Part shown: positions 43,896 through 52,770 of the stretch, one piece after another
How the letters are laid out: each line of letters opens with the position of its first letter
Numbering within the stretch: the first letter of the stretch is position 1
DNA from: Salinimicrobium soli
Lineage (GTDB): Bacteria; Bacteroidota; Bacteroidia; Flavobacteriales; Flavobacteriaceae
Direction: 5' to 3'
DNA: 64,000 bases
Assembly (NCBI RefSeq): GCF_048323655.1
Contig: NZ_JBLUWW010000002.1
Coordinates: forward strand, 310,001 to 374,000
The notes under the pieces: generated by a model
What the model was told of the DNA's origin: nothing
The model's input: the letters and a program-made list of their open reading frames with translations, nothing else
Database searches by the model: none
Program-made: the position numbers and the translations under genes

Positions 43896-45083
43896 TTAAG
43901 ATATTACACCAGATCCCAGCAATTCTTCTCCGTCATACCAGGCGACGAATTGTCCTTCGGTGATCGAAGCCTGGGGTTCCTGGAAAACAATATATAATCC
44001 GGTGTCGGTTTGGTGCAAAGTAGCTTTTTGAAGAGGTTGCCGGTAACGAATTCGCGCGTCAACTTCCATTTCTTCGTTTGGTTGCAGCTTTAGGTCTTCC
44101 CGTATCCAATGTATCTCATCCTGGGCCACAAAAAGTGCCTGTCGGTAAATTCCGGGGTGATCTTTTCCCTGTCCGGTATAAATTACATTTTCTTCTACGT
44201 CAGTTTCAATAACGAAAAGAGGCTCGGGAGTTCCACCCACAGCCAGACCTTTTCGCTGTCCTTTTGTAAAATAATGTGCACCCTGGTGTTTCCCAACAAC
44301 TTTTCCGTCATTCGGGGAATAGGTGTATTTACGGGAAAGGTAGGCGAGCTCTTCTTCTTTATTAGAAAAAGCAGCTTGTTCTTCACGGTATTTTTCTTCG
44401 GAAGCATCTATTTCAACGATAGTTCCTTCTTTGGGTTGTAATTTCTGCTGAAGGAATTCCGGAAGGCGAACCTTTCCGATGAAACAAAGTCCCTGAGAAT
44501 CCTTTTTTTCAGCGGTAACCAGGTTCTGTTCTGCAGCTATTTTACGCACTTCGCTCTTCTGAAGCTCGCCAATAGGGAACAGGGTTTTTGAAAGTTGCTC
44601 CTGGGATAACTGGCAAAGGAAATAGGATTGATCCTTGTTCGCATCTTTACCGGACAACAGTTGATACGTAGGTTTTCCGTCTACTGAAATCTCTCCTTTT
44701 CGGCAATAATGCCCGGTGGCCACAAAATCGGCACCCAGGGAAAGGGCAATTTTCATAAAGACGTCGAACTTAATTTCGCGATTGCAAAGTACATCGGGGT
44801 TAGGCGTGCGCCCACGCTCGTATTCGTTGAACATATAATCAACAATGCGCTCCTTATATTCTGCACTAAGATCAACCGTCTGGAACGGAATGTTCAACTT
44901 TTCGGCAACAAGCATGGCATCATTGGAATCATCGAGCCAGGGACATTCCTTGGAAATGGTCACGGAATCATCATGCCAGTTCTTCATAAAAAGACCGATC
45001 ACCTCATACCCCTGTTCCTTCAGCAAATATGCTGCAACACTGGAATCTACTCCTCCCGATAAACCAACAACTACTCGTTTCAT
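43896..45083 (-). CDS. mnmA: tRNA-specific 2-thiouridylase MnmA
   Basis: 395 residues from the ATG at 45083 (MKRVVVGLSGGVDSS). PP-loop VGLSGGVDSSVAAYLL (7-22), GLFMKNWHDD near 31-40 with the Asp/Trp of the tRNA contact, catalytic cysteines in NPDVLCNREIKFDVF near 96-110 and KKDSQGLCFIGK near 193-204. It puts sulfur on the U34 of tRNA Glu, Gln and Lys. An upstream in-frame TTG adds six residues that have no support. First gene of a two-gene minus-strand operon with the nitronate-monooxygenase-like gene. Confidence 0.96.
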   Translation of the reverse strand: MKRVVVGLSGGVDSSVAAYLLKEQGYEVIGLFMKNWHDDSVTISKECPWLDDSNDAMLVAEKLNIPFQTVDLSAEYKERIVDYMFNEYERGRTPNPDVLCNREIKFDVFMKIALSLGADFVATGHYCRKGEISVDGKPTYQLLSGKDANKDQSYFLCQLSQEQLSKTLFPIGELQKSEVRKIAAEQNLVTAEKKDSQGLCFIGKVRLPEFLQQKLQPKEGTIVEIDASEEKYREEQAAFSNKEEELAYLSRKYTYSPNDGKVVGKHQGAHYFTKGQRKGLAVGGTPEPLFVIETDVEENVIYTGQGKDHPGIYRQALFVAQDEIHWIREDLKLQPNEEMEVDARIRYRQPLQKATLHQTDTGLYIVFQEPQASITEGQFVAWYDGEELLGSGVIS

Positions 45084-45189
45084 GCTTTTAATTCCTTTCA
45101 AAAAAGCCTTTTTTCACCTGCTTTTCTGCGAGGCAAAATTACATAAAATATGCCACTTTGAAGGGCTCCGGAATTTCCGCTTTATGGAA

Positions 45190-45217
45190 ATAAAAAAGGT
45201 GACTAACGGCCACCTTT
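45190..45217 (-). terminator. Terminator after lipocalin-like gene 1
   Basis: On the minus strand stem AAAGGTG / CACCTTT with 9-base loop followed by TTTTTTA. It lies 26 bases past the stop of the gene that ends at 45243. Confidence 0.6.
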
Positions 45218-45242
45218 GAATATATTAAGAATTAGATTCTGC

Positions 45243-45638
45243 CTATCTCTGGAAGGTAAGGGTCACCGGAAAAGAATTATAGCTGGTAATAAAAGTGAAT
45301 TCATTCTTCCCATTGAAATTGACGGTTCCTATAAAAGTTCCAAGATCAGGAATGGTGACGGTATAAGTCCCATTGGTATTTTCTTGCCATTCGCCTGACG
45401 ATTCTGAGGACTGGCAGTTATTTTCAGGGTCATACACGGTCCAGTCCGTAGTATCATCCTGGTTAAAGGTAATAACAGGTTTATTTGGGCAGGCTGACAG
45501 GTCATAGACCTGAGAAGGTGTAACACTTACGAGAGTCCAGGTGGCAATCAGGGAAGGATTACCTGCGTCGTCATCATCGCTGCAGGAGGTGAAGCCAAGA
45601 AGACTTACTGCTAAAAATAAGATAAGGTACTTTTTCAT
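45243..45638 (-). CDS. Lipocalin-like lipoprotein 1
   Basis: 131 residues. Signal peptide and lipobox FTSC (Cys19) then SDDDDAG, a usual export sequence for surface lipoproteins in this phylum. The rest is a lipocalin-like beta-barrel: ATWTLVSVTPSQVYDLSAC near 32-50, ITFNQDDTTDWTVYD near 56-70, GEWQENTNGTYTVTIP near 82-97, then TLTFQR at the end. It is one of three tandem paralogues (with 45709 and 46269). Probably binds a small lipid or acts in envelope structure; substrate unknown. Confidence 0.75.
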   Translation of the reverse strand: MKKYLILFLAVSLLGFTSCSDDDDAGNPSLIATWTLVSVTPSQVYDLSACPNKPVITFNQDDTTDWTVYDPENNCQSSESSGEWQENTNGTYTVTIPDLGTFIGTVNFNGKNEFTFITSYNSFPVTLTFQR

Positions 45639-45708
45639 ATTAGATTAGGTTTTTTGTTATCTAAATGTATTCAAAAAATCCAGAGATGGAAAATGTTTTG
45701 ATTTATCC

Positions 45709-46113
45709 CTACTTTCTTTCGAAAGTAAAGATCACAACCTGCTCATTTATTTGAGTAATAAAGTTGAAGATGTTGATGCTTTCAAATTCCACATTACCTT
45801 CAAGAAGACCATAATCCGGAAAAATTTCCATGGTATAGAGGGAATCTTCAAGAAACTCCCATTCACCCTGAGAGTTCATTTCTGTACAATCAGAATCTGT
45901 ATCAAAATAAGTTGTCTTGATTACATTTTCCTTTAAAACAGAAATTTGTGTTTCCTGCAAACAGGCATCGGGGTCATAAAACTCTGATCTATTAATATCT
46001 ATAAGAGTCCATTTTCCGACAATTTTTTCACCGGGTTCTTTGTCATAATCTACGCTACAGGAGTAGAAAATTGAAACAAAGAGGAGGAGGAAGAGGGGCA
46101 GTATTCTTTTCAT
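45709..46113 (-). CDS. Lipocalin-like lipoprotein 2
   Basis: 134 residues. Signal peptide and lipobox FYSC (Cys19) followed by SVDYDKEPGE. The same barrel pattern as its neighbours: GKWTLIDINRSEFYDPDACLQETQISVL near 33-60, TTYFDTDSDCTEMNSQGEWEFLEDSLYTMEIFP, then VIFTFERK. The cysteine in DACLQ and the one in DSDC line up with the DLSAC / NNC pair of the other two, which suggests a conserved disulfide. The most divergent of the three. Gap of 70 bases to gene 1. Confidence 0.7.
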   Translation of the reverse strand: MKRILPLFLLLFVSIFYSCSVDYDKEPGEKIVGKWTLIDINRSEFYDPDACLQETQISVLKENVIKTTYFDTDSDCTEMNSQGEWEFLEDSLYTMEIFPDYGLLEGNVEFESINIFNFITQINEQVVIFTFERK

Positions 46114-46220
46114 TTATTCATTTTTAATGCAGTTCAAATTTAATGGATTTGTACTGAACTAGTGGAAAAGGAAGGGCTCTAATTTGTACTGTTAATAAAA
46201 GATTTGGGGTTTAAAAACAG

Positions 46221-46244
46221 AACAGCCGGCACTTGCCGGCTGTT
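46221..46244 (-). terminator. Terminator after lipocalin-like gene 3
   Basis: Perfect stem AACAGCCGGC / GCCGGCTGTT with a 4-base loop, 25 bases past the stop of the gene that ends at 46269. T-rich side on the minus strand is weak (TTCT), so it is a good hairpin with a poor tail. Confidence 0.6.
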
Positions 46245-46268
46245 TCATTGATTTTTTATATTACTGTC

Positions 46269-46658
46269 TTAATTGGAACGCCTGAAGCGAAGAACAGCAC
46301 TGGTGGAGGTTGTCATTGTAAAGACATCATCAGTTTCAAAAATTACAGTTCCCTGGATTGCTTCTAGCGGTGGAATAACTACAGTGTAAGAATTAGATCC
46401 TGTTTTCTCCCATGTACCAGTGACGTCCAGGAGATCACAATTATTTTGCTCGAGGTAAAGTGTTCCGTCCAGGCTTCCGTTGGCATTGAAAGTTATGGTC
46501 GAGTTTGGAGAGCATGCCTGGGGGTTAAGAAGATCGGAAGGGGTAACATTTACAAGGATCCATGTCCCCGTAATTACCCTGGGGTTTTCATCATCATTGC
46601 TGCATCCGGTTATTGTTGCAAGTCCTGCGAGCAGGAATAAGATCAAATACTTTTTCAT
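46269..46658 (-). CDS. Lipocalin-like lipoprotein 3
   Basis: 129 residues. Lipobox ITGC (Cys19) then SNDDENP. Barrel pattern: GTWILVNVTPSDLLNPQAC near 31-49, STITFNANGSLDGTLYLEQNNC, GTWEKTGSNSYTVVIPPLEAIQGTVIF, ending VLRFRRS. The nearest relative is gene 1 (NVTPSDLLNPQAC against SVTPSQVYDLSAC), so the two look like a recent duplication with gene 2 more distant. It has its own terminator, so the three are likely separate transcripts. Substrate unknown. Confidence 0.75.
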   Translation of the reverse strand: MKKYLILFLLAGLATITGCSNDDENPRVITGTWILVNVTPSDLLNPQACSPNSTITFNANGSLDGTLYLEQNNCDLLDVTGTWEKTGSNSYTVVIPPLEAIQGTVIFETDDVFTMTTSTSAVLRFRRSN

Positions 46659-46828
46659 AACGTTGGTTTTTGGTTGTACTTAAATATAACCAATTTTAGA
46701 GGAAAATATTTTATAAATGCCTAAAAATAAGTTAATTAATTGAGGTTTTAGGGCTTTTATAGAGGGGGTTGGTTCGAAATAATTAGGACACTTTTGTCTT
46801 ATTCCCCCTTTAAAATTACCCCTCCTTA

Positions 46829-47491
46829 CTAAAAAAATGATTTCTCTTCTTTCAGCTCTCCATTCTCATAGTACCTCCAGATCCCAAAATGTTTATCCCT
46901 TTTATAATTGCCTTCACTTAAGAGTTCTCCCTTTCCGTTATAGAACTTTGCAGGGCCGTGCAGTTCTCCATCCTCATATTGGAGATCTTCCAGGACCACT
47001 CCTTTTACCGAATACAGAAACCGCTGTCCATGTAGAAGTCCTTTTTGGTAGTTCGATCTTTCGGCCAGAGTCCCATTGTCATAGTAAACCAGTTTTTCCC
47101 CTTCCAAAACTCCATTTTTGTAATTTTCGAGCATCATGAGCTTATCCGAGTCGTCATGATAATACTTCCAGGTACCTGTTCTTTCCGTTCCAAGCATTTT
47201 TCCTTCACTAACGATCTTTCCTTTCTGGGTAAGGAAGGTAACCACTACCGTGTCTGAGCCCGGTTGAAAAAATTTGGTAGCTACCGGATTTTTGTGTCCC
47301 CTCTGGTAGAATTTAAAAAGCCCTTTCTCTTTTCCGTGAACAAACTCCCCTTCATATTTTAAGTGAGTGGAGTCTTTATCATAATACCCTTTAATATATC
47401 CGTTTCTTACTGCGGATTCCTTCTGCGCCAGGGAAGATAAAGGGCAAAGCATTATTAGAAATGAGGTTGCCAAAAACAATTTTTTAAACAT
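46829..47491 (-). CDS. Exported MORN-repeat (MORN_2/YwqK-like) protein
   Basis: 220 residues. Signal peptide 1-22 (…MLCPLSSLAQK). Repeats of the MORN variant: YEGEFVHGKEKGLFKFYQRG near 50-69, SEGKMLGTERTGTWKYYHDD near 95-114, NGVLEGEKLVYYDNGTL near 125-141, KGLLHGQRFLYSVKG near 150-164, DGELHGPAKFYNGKGELLSE near 175-194, RDKHFGIWRYYENGEL near 199-214. The YwqK label in databases (antitoxin) fits these repeats, but no toxin gene is next to it, and the signal peptide argues for a periplasmic role. Confidence 0.78.
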   Translation of the reverse strand: MFKKLFLATSFLIMLCPLSSLAQKESAVRNGYIKGYYDKDSTHLKYEGEFVHGKEKGLFKFYQRGHKNPVATKFFQPGSDTVVVTFLTQKGKIVSEGKMLGTERTGTWKYYHDDSDKLMMLENYKNGVLEGEKLVYYDNGTLAERSNYQKGLLHGQRFLYSVKGVVLEDLQYEDGELHGPAKFYNGKGELLSEGNYKRDKHFGIWRYYENGELKEEKSFF

Positions 47492-47638
47492 CTTCGTGTA
47501 GGTTTTGAGTGGTTTTAATAGACAAAATATTTATTGACAGAAATAAAATAATTTATTGTTTAAATAAATTTAACTAAACTTAAACAGAATTGAATGTTCT
47601 TATGTTTTACTTTTACGGTATAACTTAAAAATAGAAAT

Positions 47639-48610
47639 ATGAAAACTTTTTCAAAATTAGGTAAAATCACTGCAGCGGCATTGTTGTTTTTTAGTTTTGC
47701 TTATTGCAGCGATGATGATGATGCTATGAGGGACGTGGAGGTAAAATCGAATACCATTGTGGACTTTGTAGCTGCTAATGACAATTATTCTTCCCTGGGA
47801 GCGGCCCTTGAGGTTACAGGATTGAATGCGACCCTTGACGGGACAACTAACTTTACAGTTTTTGCGCCCGATAACGATGCTTTTGCGGCCTTTCTGTCAG
47901 CAAACAATTTTAGTTCTCTGAACGAAGTTCCTACAGAACTTCTAAGACAGGTACTTCTAAACCATGTACAGTCCGGAGAGATCATGTCTTCTGCACTTTC
48001 TACCGGGTACATTGAAAGCATGGCAACCAGTACTGTGACCGGAGAAAAACTCAGCATGTATATCAATACTGAGAGCGGAGTTTCCATTAACGGTGTTGCG
48101 AACGTTGTGAGCGCAGATATTGAAGTAGATAACGGGATCATTCATGCGGTAGATGAAGTTATAGGTTTGCCTGATATTACCACTTTTGCTACCGCAGATC
48201 CTACTTTCGAGATCCTGGTAGCCGCTTTAACACGCGAAGATGACTTTACTTTCGTGCAAACTTTAATGTCCTCTTCATCTCCTGCACCGTTTACTGTTTT
48301 TGCACCAACAAATGATGCCTTTGTGGCCTTACTTGGTGAGTTGGAAATGTCAAGTCTGGCTGATATTCCAACAGATGTATTGTCAGCTACTTTAACTTAT
48401 CACGTTGTTGCCGGAGCTAATGTTACTTCTGGCGACCTTACAGATCAAATGGAAGTCTCCACCCTGGCGAACCAAAGTTTTACTGTGAACCTGGGAGATC
48501 CTGTGACAATAGTAGATGCGAATGGACGTCCGTCAACTGTATTGGCTACAGATGTACAGGCTAACAATGGAGTGATCCATGTAATTAATACTGTGTTATT
48601 ACCCGAATAG
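47639..48610 (+). CDS. Two-domain fasciclin (FAS1) lipoprotein
   Basis: 323 residues. Signal peptide with lipobox FAYC (Cys23) and SDDDDA after it. Two FAS1 domains: about 35-178 (NYSSLGAALEVTGLNATLDGTTNFTVFAPDNDAF) and about 183-322 (ILVAALTREDDFTFVQTLMSS…APFTVFAPTNDAF). The final IHVINTVLLPE is the FAS1 end. FAS1 proteins are adhesion or ligand-binding proteins; in Bacteroidota they are common surface lipoproteins. Single gene with a bidirectional terminator behind. Confidence 0.88.
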   Translation: MKTFSKLGKITAAALLFFSFAYCSDDDDAMRDVEVKSNTIVDFVAANDNYSSLGAALEVTGLNATLDGTTNFTVFAPDNDAFAAFLSANNFSSLNEVPTELLRQVLLNHVQSGEIMSSALSTGYIESMATSTVTGEKLSMYINTESGVSINGVANVVSADIEVDNGIIHAVDEVIGLPDITTFATADPTFEILVAALTREDDFTFVQTLMSSSSPAPFTVFAPTNDAFVALLGELEMSSLADIPTDVLSATLTYHVVAGANVTSGDLTDQMEVSTLANQSFTVNLGDPVTIVDANGRPSTVLATDVQANNGVIHVINTVLLPE

Positions 48611-48648
48611 TTAATACAGTAAGCCCCCTAAAACCTGTTTTTCAACAG

Positions 48649-48678
48649 AAAAGCCCGGAATTTTCCGGGCTTTTTATA
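48649..48678. terminator. Bidirectional terminator between fasciclin gene and yidC
   Basis: Perfect stem AAAAGCCCGGA / TCCGGGCTTTT with 4-base loop, T run on the plus side and A/T-rich on the minus side. Confidence 0.85.
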
Positions 48679-48696
48679 TTTATAAGGTTGGAAAAA

Positions 48697-50553
48697 TTAT
48701 TTCTTTCCTTTTTTCTGCTGCTCTGCCTGCTCCATCATTTCCTGCATTTTACGGGCGAACTTTCCTTGTTTTTTAGGTTTTTTCTTATTCTCCTGTATCT
48801 TGGCGTGGATCTTATCTTCATCTATAATGAAGTTCTTGATCACCAGCATGATCCCTATCGTAATAAGGTTTGAAACAAAATAGTAAAGTGAAAGTCCACT
48901 CGCATAGTTATTAAAGAAGAACAACATCATGAGGGGAGACAAATACATTATGAATTTCATATTTGGCATTCCCGGCTGCTGTGTGTTTTGCATGTTCTGT
49001 CCGGTAGTCATCATCATGTAAATGAAGATCGCAATTGAAGCCAGAATAGGGAACAAACTCACGTGATCTCCATAAAACGGGATGTGGAATGGTAAGCGAG
49101 CAATGGTATCATAACTCGACAGGTCATCTGCCCATAAAAATCCTTTCTGACGTAACTGGAAAGCACTCGGGAAGAACTGGAACAGGGCATAGAATACAGG
49201 AAGCTGCATCAGTGCCGGTAAACATCCGCTCATAGGACTGGCCCCTGCCTTGCTGTAAAGCTTCATGGTCTCCTGTTGCTTCTTCATTGCATTATCCTTG
49301 TACTTCTCATTGATCTCATTGATCTCCGGACGTAACACCTTCATCTTAGCCTGGCTTAGGTAAGATTTATAGGTTACCGGTGAAAGCACGATCCTTACAA
49401 CTATGGTCATTACTATAATAGCAATACCGTAGCTTGGAAGGAAGGAACTCAAAAATGCAAAGAACGGAATGAAAACATATTTGTTGATCCACCCGAAAAT
49501 ACCCCAGCCTAACGGCATAATCTCATCCAGGTTTCGGTCGTAGTCATTCAGGATCTTGTAATCACTGGGCCCGTAGTACCAGTTCATATTGTAGTTAAGT
49601 TCACCACCCTTTAATTCCAATGGAAGAGTAGAGGCGAAGGCCTTAGTGTATAAAGTATCGACTTCCTCATCCTGTACAAGATTTTCGGAAACAAATTTTC
49701 CGGTCTCAAAAGGAGTGTCAGTTAACAGGATTGAGGTGAAGAAATGCTGCTTGTAAGCAACATAGGAAATATCTTCTTCCTCATCTTCTGAACGATCTCC
49801 CTGCCCCAGATAGTCATCATCGCCACCGCCATATTCATAGACAAGTTCGGTGTACCTGTTTTCATAGGAGATACTCTTGGCGTGACGGTAACCTTTCAGT
49901 TTCCAGTCAAGAGTAACAGGTTCAGATTGGCTAAGTACGTTGTTCAAACCTTGAGAACGCACAGAGAAATCCATCATGTATTCTCCCGGTTTAAGGACAT
50001 ATCTGTACTCAAGATATTCCTGAGGAGAAACCTTTAGTTTCATAGAAACCACAGTGTTTTCGCCACTTTTGGATACCGAAGGTTCGAAATAAAGATCTTT
50101 GGTATTGAGCACCCTTCCGTCGTTGGTGCTGAATTTCAGGTTGAATGAGGCATTCCCATCCCTTATCAGGTAAATGGGAATAGAATCATAGGTCTTGAAA
50201 TTTTTAATTTTTGCCTCGGAAATATATCCTCCCTTATTTTCAAAGGTGAGCTCCAAAAGATCATTTTCTACCGTAGTAGTACCATTTTCTTTTGCTGAAG
50301 GCAGGGTGGCCGAATAACCGAATGCGCCTAACCTGCTTTGAGCCTGAGCCACAGCAGCAGAGTCCGATGCCTGAAAGCTTGCCACCTCAGCTTCATCGGG
50401 GGCAGTTTCTGGGGGAGTGACTACTACTTCTTCTTCAGGGATTTCCTCAACCGCTTCGGGAGCAGTTTGATTCATGTACAACATCCAGATCAGAATTCCT
50501 CCAATTAAGATGAATCCTATCAACGAGTTGATATCTAACTTTTTTTCTTCCAT
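48697..50553 (-). CDS. yidC: Membrane protein insertase YidC
   Basis: 618 residues. N-terminal anchor (IGFILIGGILIWMLYM near 12-27), periplasmic domain (about 30-365) and the five-TM insertase domain. The conserved YidC core: FIPFFAFLSSFLPSYGIAIIVMTIVVRIVLSPVTYKSYLSQAKMKVL with the arginine-rich positive site, and PMSGCLPALMQLPVFYALFQFFPSAFQLRQ. The tail is rich in lysine (MQEMMEQAEQQKKGKK), as in other Bacteroidota YidC. It inserts and folds inner-membrane proteins. Downstream of pyrG in the same direction (70 bases), a conserved pair in this family. Confidence 0.96.
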   Translation of the reverse strand: MEEKKLDINSLIGFILIGGILIWMLYMNQTAPEAVEEIPEEEVVVTPPETAPDEAEVASFQASDSAAVAQAQSRLGAFGYSATLPSAKENGTTTVENDLLELTFENKGGYISEAKIKNFKTYDSIPIYLIRDGNASFNLKFSTNDGRVLNTKDLYFEPSVSKSGENTVVSMKLKVSPQEYLEYRYVLKPGEYMMDFSVRSQGLNNVLSQSEPVTLDWKLKGYRHAKSISYENRYTELVYEYGGGDDDYLGQGDRSEDEEEDISYVAYKQHFFTSILLTDTPFETGKFVSENLVQDEEVDTLYTKAFASTLPLELKGGELNYNMNWYYGPSDYKILNDYDRNLDEIMPLGWGIFGWINKYVFIPFFAFLSSFLPSYGIAIIVMTIVVRIVLSPVTYKSYLSQAKMKVLRPEINEINEKYKDNAMKKQQETMKLYSKAGASPMSGCLPALMQLPVFYALFQFFPSAFQLRQKGFLWADDLSSYDTIARLPFHIPFYGDHVSLFPILASIAIFIYMMMTTGQNMQNTQQPGMPNMKFIMYLSPLMMLFFFNNYASGLSLYYFVSNLITIGIMLVIKNFIIDEDKIHAKIQENKKKPKKQGKFARKMQEMMEQAEQQKKGKK

Positions 50554-50623
50554 TCTAAGGTTTAAATAAAATTGCGGACTTTTCCGCTGTCATTGTGCTG
50601 GTCAACTTTCTGACCAAAAGAGG

Positions 50624-52261
50624 TTACTGTGCCATCCTGGCACCTTTTTTTTCTTTTGAATATTCTTTAGCTGCCTTTACAAAAGCTACAAATAGCGGGT
50701 GCGGATTTGCTACTGTACTCTTGTATTCAGGATGATATTGTACTCCAACGAACCATGGATGCTCCGGGATCTCAATGATCTCCACCAGTCCTGTTTTAGG
50801 ATTGATCCCTGTACTTTTCATTCCGTGGGATTCCAGTTGGGAGCAATATTGGTTGTTGTATTCGTATCTGTGTCTGTGTCGCTCTTTGATAAGGGTATTT
50901 TTATACACCTCGTAAGCAATTGAGTCTTCTTTGATCTCACATTCCCAGGAACCAAGTCTCATGGTTCCTCCCATATGTGTGATATTTTTTTGCTCTTCCA
51001 TAAGATCGATCACCGGGTGCGGAGTCGCCTTGTCCATTTCGGTAGAATTCGCGTTTCTCAACTTCAATACGTTGCGGGCAAATTCAATAACGGCCATTTG
51101 CATTCCCAGACAGATGCCTAAAAATGGCAGGTTATTTTCCCGTGCAAAACGAACGGCATCGATCTTTCCTTCAATTCCTCTTTCTCCAAATCCGGGAGCT
51201 ACCAGGATTCCGTCTAAATGAGAAATAGTTTTTTCAATGGTGGTGTCATTGATAAATTCTGAATGTATACTCTCAATGTTCACCTTTACTTCATTGGCTG
51301 CACCGGCATGGATAAAAGCTTCCAGAATTGATTTATAAGAATCCTGAAGTTCCACATATTTCCCAATAAGACCAATGGTCACTTCATGTTTAGGATTCTT
51401 ATGTCTTTTCAGGAATTCGTTCCATTGTGTAAGATCAGGAGCTTTATCATCGGGTAAAGCAAGTTTCTTCAGGGTCACCGTATCAAGACCTTCTTCCAGC
51501 ATCATGTTTGGAACATCGTAAATGGTAGAGGCATCTATTGACTGGATAACCGCTTCCTGCTTCACGTTACAGAACAACGCCAGCTTCCTCCTAATGTCGT
51601 CAGAAAGTTGATGTTCTGTGCGGCAAACAAGGATATCAGCTTTGATCCCGCTTTCCATCAGGGTCTTTACGCTGTGCTGTGTAGGTTTGGTCTTCAATTC
51701 TCCGGCAGCAGATAGGTACGGCACCAAAGTAAGGTGGATCACCAGCGCGTTGTCATCGCCCAGCTCCCACTTTAACTGTCGAACCGCTTCTATATATGGC
51801 AGGGACTCAATGTCACCCACTGTACCACCTATTTCGGTGATCACAATGTCGTATTCATGATTTTTTCCGAGTAATTGTACCCGTTCTTTGATCTCGTTGG
51901 TAATATGAGGGACAACCTGAACCGTTTTTCCAAGGAATTCTCCGCGGCGTTCCTTTTCAATAACGCTTTGGTAGATCCTTCCGGTAGTTACGTTGTTGGC
52001 CTGGGAAGTGTTTACATTCAGGAAACGTTCATAATGCCCAAGGTCAAGATCGGTTTCCGCTCCATCTTCGGTCACATAACACTCCCCATGTTCATATGGG
52101 TTGAGCGTTCCGGGGTCAACATTGATGTAGGGATCCAGTTTCTGAATAGTGGTCTTATAACCGCGCGCCTGCAGTAACTTTGCCAGCGAGGCAGCAATGA
52201 TGCCTTTTCCCAGAGAAGAGGATACACCGCCAGTGACAAAAATATACTTGGTTTCAGCCAT
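50624..52261 (-). CDS. pyrG: CTP synthase
   Basis: 545 residues. Synthetase domain begins AETKYIFVTGGVSSSLGKGIIAASLAKLL, with the P-loop SSLGKGI; TEIGGTVGDIESLPYIEAVRQL near 140-161; and GATase domain with the nucleophile in FLGICLGMQMA near 380-390 and HPEYKS near 515-520. It makes CTP from UTP and glutamine. First gene of the pair with yidC. The minus-strand start at 52261 is just after a gene-free region upstream, shared with the DUF3820 gene. Confidence 0.97.
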   Translation of the reverse strand: MAETKYIFVTGGVSSSLGKGIIAASLAKLLQARGYKTTIQKLDPYINVDPGTLNPYEHGECYVTEDGAETDLDLGHYERFLNVNTSQANNVTTGRIYQSVIEKERRGEFLGKTVQVVPHITNEIKERVQLLGKNHEYDIVITEIGGTVGDIESLPYIEAVRQLKWELGDDNALVIHLTLVPYLSAAGELKTKPTQHSVKTLMESGIKADILVCRTEHQLSDDIRRKLALFCNVKQEAVIQSIDASTIYDVPNMMLEEGLDTVTLKKLALPDDKAPDLTQWNEFLKRHKNPKHEVTIGLIGKYVELQDSYKSILEAFIHAGAANEVKVNIESIHSEFINDTTIEKTISHLDGILVAPGFGERGIEGKIDAVRFARENNLPFLGICLGMQMAVIEFARNVLKLRNANSTEMDKATPHPVIDLMEEQKNITHMGGTMRLGSWECEIKEDSIAYEVYKNTLIKERHRHRYEYNNQYCSQLESHGMKSTGINPKTGLVEIIEIPEHPWFVGVQYHPEYKSTVANPHPLFVAFVKAAKEYSKEKKGARMAQ

Positions 52262-52392
52262 TTTAGAGAGGTATTTGGTGCGTTTTTTATTCAGGGCGCT
52301 AAATTACGAAGAAGAAAAGAAAAAGAAACCATCTAAGACGGAATATGTTATGAAAATATTAAGGTTATTTTCCTGCGGAATGAGCTTTTTTC

Positions 52393-52626
52393 CTATCGTG
52401 GATATCGCTGCCTGATACTGCGCAGGATCTGTTCCATTCCGTTGATCTTCAGATCCAACACCTGCTGCAGCTGGTCTCCCAACTTATTCTGCGGAAACCC
52501 TTTTTGTCTGAACCACAGGAGGTAGTGCTCGGGAATTTCGGAAAGGAATCGGCCTTTATATTTCCCAAAGTGCATTTTTGCATGGGCAAGGTCGAGCAGG
52601 GCTTTGTGATCTGGCTGTATTTGCAT
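52393..52626 (-). CDS. DUF3820 protein
   Basis: 77 residues. The whole protein fits DUF3820: LLDLAHAKMHFGKYKGRFLSEIPEHYLLWFRQKGFPQNKLGDQLQQVLDL (residues about 10-59). The MHFGKYKG…PEHYLLWF signature is the family hallmark. The function is unknown; some members are called virulence factor in Pseudomonas without a clear role. It sits alone on the minus strand between pyrG and the divergent GH3 gene. Confidence 0.8.
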   Translation of the reverse strand: MQIQPDHKALLDLAHAKMHFGKYKGRFLSEIPEHYLLWFRQKGFPQNKLGDQLQQVLDLKINGMEQILRSIRQRYPR

Positions 52627-52770
52627 CCTGCGAATTTGAGAAAAAAATGCAGGTAATTTTTCCTTTTTTGGAAATTTAATGGGAGCCGGGAAAGGTTAAA
52701 GTCTTGGTAATTCAAATTAACGATTCCACCTTTTTAGGGCATTTCATTATCTTCCCAAAAACCCGATTTT

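Noticed and set aside
46829..47491. Toxin-antitoxin pair with the YwqK-like protein
   Set aside because: No toxin gene is adjacent and the protein has a signal peptide.
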